The position numbers and the translations under genes are program-made. DNA of 13,001 nucleotides from Polynucleobacter sp. (GTDB lineage Bacteria > Pseudomonadota > Gammaproteobacteria > Burkholderiales > Burkholderiaceae): the NCBI GenBank assembly GCA_023253245.1, contig JALRHB010000026.1:1-13001 (forward strand). Reading direction: 5' to 3'. Shown here piece after piece: positions 7,260 through 13,001 of the stretch. Every line of letters starts with the position of its first letter. Positions within the stretch are counted from its first letter, which is position 1. Below the pieces are notes generated by a model. It did no database searches. It was given only the letters and a program-made list of their open reading frames with translations, and was not told the origin of the DNA.

Positions 7260-9587
7260 TTGGTCAACTGGGATCCAGTCCTAGGGACTGCTGTATCCGA
7301 TCTAGAGGTAGTCAGCGAAGAAGAGGATGGCTTCATGTGGCACATCCGCTATCTACTAGCAGATGGGTCTGGACATCTGACTGTTGCCACCACTCGCCCG
7401 GAAACCTTATTGGGCGACGTAGCGGTCATGGTCAACCCTGAAGATGAGCGTTACAAACATCTCATCGGCAAAACTGTCAACTTACCACTATGCAATCGGA
7501 AAATACCGATCATTGCTGATGACTATGTTGATCTTGCTTTTGGCACAGGTGTTGTCAAAGTAACCCCAGCGCATGACTTTAATGACTATGCCGTGGGTCA
7601 ACGCCATCAACTCCCCCTCATCAATATCCTCACGCTAGATGCGAAGATTAATGAAAATGCTCCGCTCGCATATCAGGGTTTAGAGCGTTTTGCGGCACGA
7701 AAACAAATCGTGGCCGATTTAGAAGCTGCAGGCTTACTCGAAAAAGTTCAGCCCCATAAACTAATGGTGCCACGCGGTGATCGAACACAAACCATTATTG
7801 AGCCTATGCTCACTGATCAATGGTTTGTAGCCATGTCTAAACCGAGCCCAGATAACCAATACCAACCAGGCTCTTCAATTGCCGGCGCTGCATTAGATGC
7901 GGTTACTAAGGGCGACATTAAGTTAGTTCCAGAAAACTGGATTAGCACCTACACCCAGTGGCTAGAGAATATTCAAGATTGGTGTATCTCTCGCCAACTC
8001 TGGTGGGGTCATCAAATTCCAGCTTGGTATAGCGATGATGGTCAAATCTTTGTAGCGCGTTCTGAAGAAGAGGCTCGTGCCAAAGCAGCTACTGCTGGCT
8101 ACAAAGGCAGCCTTAAGCGCGATCCAGATGTACTCGATACCTGGTTTAGCTCTGCACTAGTGCCATTTAGCTCCTTAGGATGGCCAGAGAAAACCCCGGC
8201 ACTCAAACACTTTTTACCCTCGTCTGTTTTGGTCACTGGCTTTGACATCATCTTTTTCTGGGTTGCCCGCATGGTGATGATGACTTGTCACTTTACTGGT
8301 AAGGTGCCCTTTAATACCGTTTATGTTCATGGCCTGGTGCGCGATGCCGAAGGTCAAAAAATGAGTAAATCCAAAGGAAATACTTTGGATCCAATTGACC
8401 TCATTGATGGCATTCAAATCGAGGAGTTAATTGCCAAACGCACTACTGGGTTAATGAATCCCAAGCAAGCTGAAAGCATCGCCAAGAAAACCAAGAAAGA
8501 GTTTCCGGATGGTATTCCAGCATTTGGTACAGATGCTCTACGCTTCACCTTTGCTTCCCTCGCATCACTAGGACGCAACATTAACTTTGATCAAAAACGC
8601 TGTGAGGGTTATCGCAACTTTTGCAATAAGCTGTGGAATGCCACACGCTTTGTACTCATGAATTGCCCTGGAAGCGATCAAGATAACGGCTTTGCTCCTT
8701 GTGATAATCAATGCGGTCCAGATGGCTATCTCGATTTTTCCCCTGCAGATAGATGGATTGTTTCTCTGCTACAAAGAACAGAAGCTGATGTTGCCCGAGG
8801 ATTTGAAAACTATCGTTTTGACAATATCGCCAGCAGTATTTATCAGTTTGTATGGGATGAGTACTGTGATTGGTATTTAGAATTAGCTAAAGTTCAATTA
8901 CAAACCGGCACCCCCGCTCAGCAGCGCGCCACCCGAAGAACGCTCCTCCGAGTTTTGGAGACTATCTTGCGTATGGCTCATCCATTAATCCCGTTCATTA
9001 CTGAAACCCTTTGGCAGACTGTTGGCCCCAAGATTGGCAAAGAATTAGCAAAGCAAGAGAAACAAACAATTGCACTGCAACCCTATCCAATCGCCCAACT
9101 AGAAAAGATTGATGAACAAAGTGAAGCTTGGGTTAACCAAATCAAAGCGATTGTGGACGCTTGCCGTAACCTGCGTGGCGAAATGCAAGTTTCACCCGCA
9201 CTTAAGGTGCCTTTATGGATTAGTGGGCCACAAGATTTCCTAAAAGAAGCTAGCCCATACCTCACCGCATTGGGCAAACTGTCTGAAGTAAAGATCTATG
9301 GCGACGAGTCCGCCTTAGAGAAAGATGCTCCAGGCGCCCCAATGGCACTAGTGGGAAATATGAAGCTATTACTGAAGATTGAGGTCGATGTTGTGGCAGA
9401 AAAAATCCGCTTAGGTAAGGAAATTGAACGCCTGGCCAACGAGATTCGTAAAGCTCGCAGTAAATTAGATAACGAAAGCTTTGTAGCGCGAGCGCCGGAA
9501 GAAGTTGTCGCCCAAGAAAAACAACGTCTTGCAGGGTTTGAGCAAAATTATGAGAAGCTTGTTGCACAATTAGAGCGTCTGAAGTAA
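7260..9587 (+). CDS. valS: ValS C-terminal fragment (editing, KMSKS, anticodon domain)
   Basis: This is the 3' ORF of the broken valS, about 775 residues from a TTG at 7260. The homologous frame actually reaches back to 7236 (GLIYRGKRL), so the TTG is only a formal start and no ribosome binding site is seen. In order it holds the CP1 editing domain (TVATTRPETLLGD, GTGVVKVTPAHDFNDY), the return to the Rossmann core (WCISRQLWWGHQIPAWY, DPDVLDTWFSSALVPFS, TGFDIIFFWVARM), the KMSKSKGN loop near 8360-8383, the helical anticodon-binding domain (NFCNKLWNATRFV, ADRWIVS, WDEYCDWYLELAK) and a C-terminal coiled-coil arm (VAEKIRLGKEIERLANEIRKA ...). A Cys-containing segment at about 8665-8730 (NCPG ... 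PCDNQCGPDGYLDF) precedes ADRW; it looks like a lineage-specific loop, not a proven metal site. Confidence 0.8.
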   Translation: MVNWDPVLGTAVSDLEVVSEEEDGFMWHIRYLLADGSGHLTVATTRPETLLGDVAVMVNPEDERYKHLIGKTVNLPLCNRKIPIIADDYVDLAFGTGVVKVTPAHDFNDYAVGQRHQLPLINILTLDAKINENAPLAYQGLERFAARKQIVADLEAAGLLEKVQPHKLMVPRGDRTQTIIEPMLTDQWFVAMSKPSPDNQYQPGSSIAGAALDAVTKGDIKLVPENWISTYTQWLENIQDWCISRQLWWGHQIPAWYSDDGQIFVARSEEEARAKAATAGYKGSLKRDPDVLDTWFSSALVPFSSLGWPEKTPALKHFLPSSVLVTGFDIIFFWVARMVMMTCHFTGKVPFNTVYVHGLVRDAEGQKMSKSKGNTLDPIDLIDGIQIEELIAKRTTGLMNPKQAESIAKKTKKEFPDGIPAFGTDALRFTFASLASLGRNINFDQKRCEGYRNFCNKLWNATRFVLMNCPGSDQDNGFAPCDNQCGPDGYLDFSPADRWIVSLLQRTEADVARGFENYRFDNIASSIYQFVWDEYCDWYLELAKVQLQTGTPAQQRATRRTLLRVLETILRMAHPLIPFITETLWQTVGPKIGKELAKQEKQTIALQPYPIAQLEKIDEQSEAWVNQIKAIVDACRNLRGEMQVSPALKVPLWISGPQDFLKEASPYLTALGKLSEVKIYGDESALEKDAPGAPMALVGNMKLLLKIEVDVVAEKIRLGKEIERLANEIRKARSKLDNESFVARAPEEVVAQEKQRLAGFEQNYEKLVAQLERLK

Positions 9588-9615
9588 AGCAGCAATTCAC
9601 TGATCGGGATTTTTT

Positions 9616-10500
9616 ATGCCATTAAGCACTAAAGCCGTCACCAAAGCCGTTTTTCCAGTTGCAGGCTTAGGTACCCGTTTCTTGCCAGCTACCAAGGCAA
9701 GCCCCAAAGAGATGCTCAATGTGGTTGATAAGCCGCTAATTCAGTATGCGGTTGAAGAAGCAATTGCTGCGGGCATCACAGAAATGATTTTTGTTACCGG
9801 CCGAAGCAAGCGTGCCATTGAAGATCATTTTGATAAGGCTTATGAATTAGAAGCTGAGCTTGAGGCAAAAAACAAACAAGCACTACTAGAAATTGTCCGC
9901 AGTGTAAAACCGAGCCATGTAGACTGTGTGTATGTACGCCAACCTGAAGCCTTAGGCTTAGGTCATGCAGTGCTTTGCGCAGAGAAATTGGTTCGTGATG
10001 AACCATTCGCAATTATCTTGGCTGATGATTTACTTGATGGTCAGCCTCCCATTCTTAAACAAATGCTTAAAGTGTTTGATGAGCAAAATGGTTCGGTTCT
10101 TGCAGTCGAAAAAATTGATCCTGCCAAGAGTAGCTCCTATGGAGTTGTTGATGGCACAGAAGTGATGAAAGGTATCTACCGCTTAAATGGGATTGTGGAG
10201 AAACCACAACCTAAAGATGCGCCATCTAACTTAGCGGTTGTGGGTCGTTATGTATTGTCATCAGATATTTTTAAACACATTCGGAATCTCAAACCTGGCG
10301 CTGGCGGTGAAATTCAACTAACGGATGCAATCGCTTCCCTACTCAAAGAAGAGCCTGTTTTTGCCTATGAGTATGATGGCGTGCGCTATGACTGCGGTAG
10401 CAAACTCGGCTATCTCAAAGCATCAGTGGAGTTTGCCTTACGTCACCCCGAGGTCAGCACTGAATTTACCGCCTACCTCAAGAGCCGCTCTTTAACTTGA
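9616..10500 (+). CDS. galU: UTP-glucose-1-phosphate uridylyltransferase
   Basis: GalU makes UDP-glucose from UTP and glucose-1-phosphate, feeding lipopolysaccharide, exopolysaccharide and galactose metabolism in the cytoplasm. Its 294 residues match the family's usual length. The nucleotidyltransferase signature GLGTRFLPATKASPKEML is at about 18-34. The metal/uridine-binding ILADDLLD is near 134-140, the conserved VEKP at 194-197, and the sugar-binding GGEIQLTDAI near 230-239. The C-terminal YDCGSKLGYL is also typical. All expected active-site blocks are present. GGGA at 9606-9609, six bases before the ATG, is a plausible ribosome binding site. Only 28 bp separate it from the valS stop and I see no terminator between them, so it is probably cotranscribed with valS. 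Its stop lies six bases from that of the converging TusA-like gene. Confidence 0.96.
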   Translation: MPLSTKAVTKAVFPVAGLGTRFLPATKASPKEMLNVVDKPLIQYAVEEAIAAGITEMIFVTGRSKRAIEDHFDKAYELEAELEAKNKQALLEIVRSVKPSHVDCVYVRQPEALGLGHAVLCAEKLVRDEPFAIILADDLLDGQPPILKQMLKVFDEQNGSVLAVEKIDPAKSSSYGVVDGTEVMKGIYRLNGIVEKPQPKDAPSNLAVVGRYVLSSDIFKHIRNLKPGAGGEIQLTDAIASLLKEEPVFAYEYDGVRYDCGSKLGYLKASVEFALRHPEVSTEFTAYLKSRSLT

Positions 10501-10502
10501 GA

Positions 10503-10527
10503 TTCTTTATTTTCTCTTAATAAAGAA
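10503..10527. repeat. 9-bp AT-rich inverted repeat between galU and tusA-like gene
   Basis: TTCTTTATT (10503-10511) and AATAAAGAA (10519-10527) are perfect inverted arms around a 7-base loop, TTCTCTT. The structure begins three bases after the galU stop and covers the stop codon of the converging TusA-like gene. The position suits a shared 3'-end signal for two converging transcripts. Only one of the nine pairs is G-C and there is no T-tract after either arm, so it is not a canonical rho-independent terminator. It might instead stabilise 3' ends, or be coincidental in an AT-rich patch. Confidence 0.4.
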
Positions 10528-10746
10528 AACCAAAACATCACCTTCGGTGCCGCTTGATAGAAGCTCGTTTCCAGTCTGTTTTGCAAACATCGGAAAATCG
10601 TGCGCAGCACCTGAATCAGTTGCCTTGACCTTAAGCACTTCGCCTGATTGCATTGTGGCTAAGGCCTTCTTAGTGCGCAATATTGGCAGAGGGCAATTCA
10701 TGCCAATGGCATCAACTTCAAGATTAAACTCTGGAGCATCACTCAT
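10507..10746 (-). CDS. TusA-family sulfur carrier protein
   Basis: This gene encodes a 79-residue protein of the TusA/SirA/YeeD family. These are small cytoplasmic proteins that carry a persulfide on one Cys and hand sulfur to acceptors such as the tRNA 2-thiouridine pathway or, in paralogues, to other sulfur-metabolism enzymes. The defining CPxP motif is present as NCPLPILRTKKAL, with the sulfur-carrying residue at Cys18. The rest follows the two-layer fold: LEVDAIG strand, helix, EVLKVKATDSGAAHDFPMFAKQTG and a terminal GDVLVFFIKR strand. The ATG at 10746 shares an ATGA with the alaS stop; a TTG 15 bases further upstream is a less likely start. The overlap implies translation coupled to alaS. 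Which TusA paralogue this is, and its partner, cannot be decided here, so no gene symbol is given. Its 3' end lies in an AT-rich inverted repeat facing galU. Confidence 0.9.
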   Translation of the reverse strand: MSDAPEFNLEVDAIGMNCPLPILRTKKALATMQSGEVLKVKATDSGAAHDFPMFAKQTGNELLSSGTEGDVLVFFIKRK

Positions 10747-13001
10747 TTTGAGGCTACCCAATCTTTAACACCGTCCAAGGCTATGCCTAACTTACTGGGC
10801 TCAGTGCCGCCCGCCATTGCCATCTCGGGCTTGCCGCCACCTTTACCGCCAACCTGTTGTGCAACAAAGTTCACGAGATCACCAGCTTTGATTTTTGCAA
10901 TACAGTCTGCAGTAACGCCTGCAATCAAACTGACCTTATCACCTTGAACTGAAGCCAGAACAATGGCAGCTGTTTTCAGCTTGGCCTTAAGCGCATCCAT
11001 AGTCTCGCGCAGAACTTGGGCATCAGCACCATCTATTCGAGCAACCAAAACCTTTATGCCATTGATATCAACAGCCTGGTTTGCCAACTCATCACCTTGA
11101 CTTGCTGCCAACTTAGAGTTGACCTTCTCTAACTCACGCTCAGCCTGACGCAAACTTTCCTGTAATTGGGCAACCCGGTTAACCAAGTCGCCAGGATGGG
11201 TTTTCAGAATCGTTGCCGCTTCATTTATTTTGTCTTCTAGTTCTTGTAAAAAATGAAGAGCATTTTTACCTGTCACAGCCTCAACGCGACGGATACCTGC
11301 TGCCACGCCACCCTCAGAAACAATTTTTAAGCTTCCGATATCACCAGTACGAGCAACGTGAGTGCCACCACATAACTCTTTGGAGCTTCCGATTTCTAGA
11401 ACGCGAACCTCTTCACCATACTTCTCGCCAAAAAGCATCATGGCACCAGTTTTTTGCGCATCCTCTAAAGACATGACTTTTCCAGAGGTGGCTGTGTTAG
11501 CCAATATCTCGGCATTAACTATGTCTTCAATCCGACGAATTTGCGCAGCTGTAATTGGCGCGTTATGAGTAAAGTCAAAGCGGGTCTTGCTAGCATCAAC
11601 TAAAGAACCTTTTTGCTGTACATGGTCGCCTAACACTTCACGCAATGCCTTGTGCAAGATATGTGTTGCACTGTGGTTGCGCATAGTTTCCGTTCTTTGC
11701 TGCACGTCCACCAAGGCATTGATGGCATCTCCCACCCTTAGCTCACCTTCAAGTACCTCTCCTTGATGACCAAATACATCGGCTTGAATCTTAAAAGTAT
11801 CCGCAACTGCAAAACGCACTGACTCATTACGCAGCTCACCTTGATCACCCACTTGACCACCAGACTCGGCATAAAAGGGGGTGTTATCCAAAACGATTAC
11901 TGCCGCATCTCCAGCCTTGATAGATTGAACTGCAGAGCCATCAATATATAAAGCTGTTACTTTGGCACCCTCATGCTTCAGGGTGTCATAACCATGAAAC
12001 TGTGTTGGCTTACCAGAGTATTCAAGTCCCTGCGCGACCTTAAACTTACCTGCCGCCCTAGCTTGATCACGCTGTTTTTGCATGGCCAATTCAAATCCTG
12101 CGGCGTCAACTGTGACATTGCGCTCACGGCAAACGTCTGCGGTCAGATCCAATGGAAAGCCAAAGGTGTCGTGCAAACGGAAAGCGGTCTCTCCATCGAC
12201 AATCTTGGCGCCACCTGCAAGCGCTCCTTCTAGAATTTCCATGCCATTAGCAATCGTCTGAAAGAATCGCTCTTCTTCCTGCTTAATCACTTCAGCAACT
12301 TTGTCTTGAGCTGCGCTAAGCTCAGGATAAGCCTCACCCATTTCTTTCACAAGGGCGGGCACAAGTTGGTAAAAGAATGGTCTACGAGCTCCTAATTTAT
12401 AGCCATGACGTATTGCCCTTCGTGCAATACGTCGCAAGACATAACCGCGCCCCGCATTACCAGGAATCACCCCATCGACCACAATAAAACTACAAGCACG
12501 AATATGGTCGGCAATCACCTTAAGGGAAGGACTACCCAAATCACAGCTATTACCACCGGCTTCATCTACCGCATCTTTTGCGGCCTTTAGCAAGTTAACA
12601 AAAAGATCGATTTCGTAATTTGAGTGAACGTGTTGCAATACTGCAGCAATGCGCTCTAATCCCATACCTGTGTCAACACTCGGCTTAGGTAAAGGATGCA
12701 TATTTCCCGCTTCATCACGGTTAAATTGCATAAACACGTTATTCCAAATTTCGATGTAGCGATCGCCGTCCTCTTCGGAGCTTCCAGGAGGGCCGCCAGG
12801 AACATGTGGGCCATGATCGTAGAAAATCTCGGTACAGGGTCCGCAAGGGCCGGTATCACCCATCATCCAAAAATTGTCAGAGGCATAACGTGCGCCCTTG
12901 TTATCACCAATGCGAATAATGCGATCGGTAGGGATACCAATTTGCTTATTCCAAATCTCGTAAGCCTCATCATCTTCGGCATAAACGGTCACCAGCAATT
13001 T
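10743..13001 (-). CDS. alaS: Alanyl-tRNA synthetase (partial, N-terminus beyond right edge)
   Basis: AlaS charges tRNA-Ala with alanine and hydrolyses Ser- and Gly-tRNA-Ala. About 752 codons are visible of a usual 875 or so; the first 120 or so residues, including class II motif 1, lie outside the window. The first visible residues KLLVTVYAEDDEAYEIW are internal, so there is no start here. Next come catalytic-core blocks (MMGDTGPCGPCTEIFYDHGP, GMGLERIAAVLQ), the tRNA-recognition region (GNAGRGYVLRRIARRAIRHG, FRLHDTFGFPLDLT), and the editing domain with all four zinc ligands: HSATH (11661-11675) and CGGTH (11358-11372). A coiled-coil linker (11050-11250) leads to the C-Ala domain ending in QVGGKGGGKPEMAMAGG. 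No motif is damaged. The stop overlaps the TusA-like ATG (ATGA), placing both in one leftward operon. Confidence 0.97.
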   Translation of the reverse strand, partial: KLLVTVYAEDDEAYEIWNKQIGIPTDRIIRIGDNKGARYASDNFWMMGDTGPCGPCTEIFYDHGPHVPGGPPGSSEEDGDRYIEIWNNVFMQFNRDEAGNMHPLPKPSVDTGMGLERIAAVLQHVHSNYEIDLFVNLLKAAKDAVDEAGGNSCDLGSPSLKVIADHIRACSFIVVDGVIPGNAGRGYVLRRIARRAIRHGYKLGARRPFFYQLVPALVKEMGEAYPELSAAQDKVAEVIKQEEERFFQTIANGMEILEGALAGGAKIVDGETAFRLHDTFGFPLDLTADVCRERNVTVDAAGFELAMQKQRDQARAAGKFKVAQGLEYSGKPTQFHGYDTLKHEGAKVTALYIDGSAVQSIKAGDAAVIVLDNTPFYAESGGQVGDQGELRNESVRFAVADTFKIQADVFGHQGEVLEGELRVGDAINALVDVQQRTETMRNHSATHILHKALREVLGDHVQQKGSLVDASKTRFDFTHNAPITAAQIRRIEDIVNAEILANTATSGKVMSLEDAQKTGAMMLFGEKYGEEVRVLEIGSSKELCGGTHVARTGDIGSLKIVSEGGVAAGIRRVEAVTGKNALHFLQELEDKINEAATILKTHPGDLVNRVAQLQESLRQAERELEKVNSKLAASQGDELANQAVDINGIKVLVARIDGADAQVLRETMDALKAKLKTAAIVLASVQGDKVSLIAGVTADCIAKIKAGDLVNFVAQQVGGKGGGKPEMAMAGGTEPSKLGIALDGVKDWVASK

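Larger units (their letters stand above)
6724..9587 (+). pseudogene. valS: valyl-tRNA synthetase, interrupted by a frameshift deletion
   Basis: ValS charges tRNA-Val with valine and hydrolyses mischarged Thr-tRNA-Val. The locus holds essentially a whole class I enzyme of about 966 residues if repaired, but in two frames. The first frame runs to ...KMSQD and stops at 7240-7242. The continuation GLIYRGKRLVNWDP is read one base back, from 7236. In relatives roughly 12 residues (AVxxVFVRLYxx in E. coli ValS) lie between these pieces. Their absence plus the frame change implies about 37 bp missing near 7234-7237. Everything else is well conserved with no further stops, which argues for a recent event or an assembly error rather than an old pseudogene. 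No slippery sequence is present, and residues are missing as well, so programmed frameshifting is unlikely. galU follows 28 bp downstream. Call it functional valS with an artefact unless the raw reads confirm the lesion. Confidence 0.85.

Noticed and set aside
8400..8530. Insertion after KMSKS in ValS (KRTTGLMNPKQ ... KEFPDGI)
   Set aside because: The same segment occurs in E. coli-type ValS (EKRT ... QFPNGI), so it is a normal part of the enzyme.
8665..8730. Zinc-binding site in the Cys-rich loop of ValS
   Set aside because: The three Cys are irregularly spaced, and ValS is not known to need zinc there. It is more likely a variable lineage-specific loop.
9262..9600. 112-codon leftward ORF at the end of valS
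   Set aside because: It is antisense to the conserved coiled-coil end of ValS, has no homology I recognise, and spans the valS-galU junction with no start signals.
1..13001. Mobile element, phage, CRISPR, toxin-antitoxin or defence system
   Set aside because: Every stretch is accounted for by conserved housekeeping genes. I saw no long direct or terminal repeats, integrase or transposase motifs, or regularly spaced repeats.

Overview
The window is 13 kb of ordinary bacterial chromosome. Coding density is very high, and the genes are housekeeping genes encoding proteins of proteobacterial type. The best guess is a betaproteobacterium of the Burkholderiaceae, most likely Polynucleobacter or a close relative. 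Three things support this: moderate base composition (by eye roughly 45% GC), the small BPSS1780-type membrane protein behind a type II ThrB, and the polA / DUF2782-like / thrB arrangement shared by beta- and gammaproteobacteria. The genus is inferred from family knowledge, not from a database search.

Layout, left to right. polA (DNA polymerase I) runs leftward off the left edge; its start and about 672 codons are present. Divergent from it is a tight rightward group: a small secreted DUF2782-like protein, thrB (homoserine kinase, aminoglycoside-phosphotransferase fold) and a multi-pass BPSS1780-family membrane protein that overlaps thrB by an ATGA. Converging on this group is uvrD, a superfamily 1 DNA helicase. 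valS (valyl-tRNA synthetase) diverges from uvrD across a gap of only about 24 bp and is followed 28 bp later by galU (UTP-glucose-1-phosphate uridylyltransferase). Converging on galU is a leftward pair, alaS (alanyl-tRNA synthetase, N-terminus beyond the right edge) and a TusA-family sulfur carrier that overlaps the alaS stop by an ATGA.

The genes serve DNA replication and repair (polA, uvrD), translation (valS, alaS), threonine synthesis (thrB), nucleotide-sugar supply for the envelope (galU) and sulfur handling (TusA-like). They form four transcription groups rather than one pathway: leftward polA, rightward DUF2782-thrB-membrane protein, the divergent uvrD / valS-galU pair, and leftward alaS-tusA. 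No stretch longer than 300 bases lacks a gene. I saw no tRNA, rRNA, CRISPR array, insertion sequence, prophage or defence gene.

The one real anomaly is in valS. About 37 bp seem to be missing near 7234-7237, removing some 12 conserved residues and shifting the frame, so the gene reads as two ORFs. Since valS is normally essential, an assembly or sequencing error is the likeliest cause, but a real lesion or a second ValS elsewhere cannot be excluded from here. The second point of interest is a perfect palindrome, AATTATAATT, in the uvrD-valS gap. It offers a TATAAT on each strand at a spacing that would give both genes almost no 5' leader. I found no convincing undescribed biological system.
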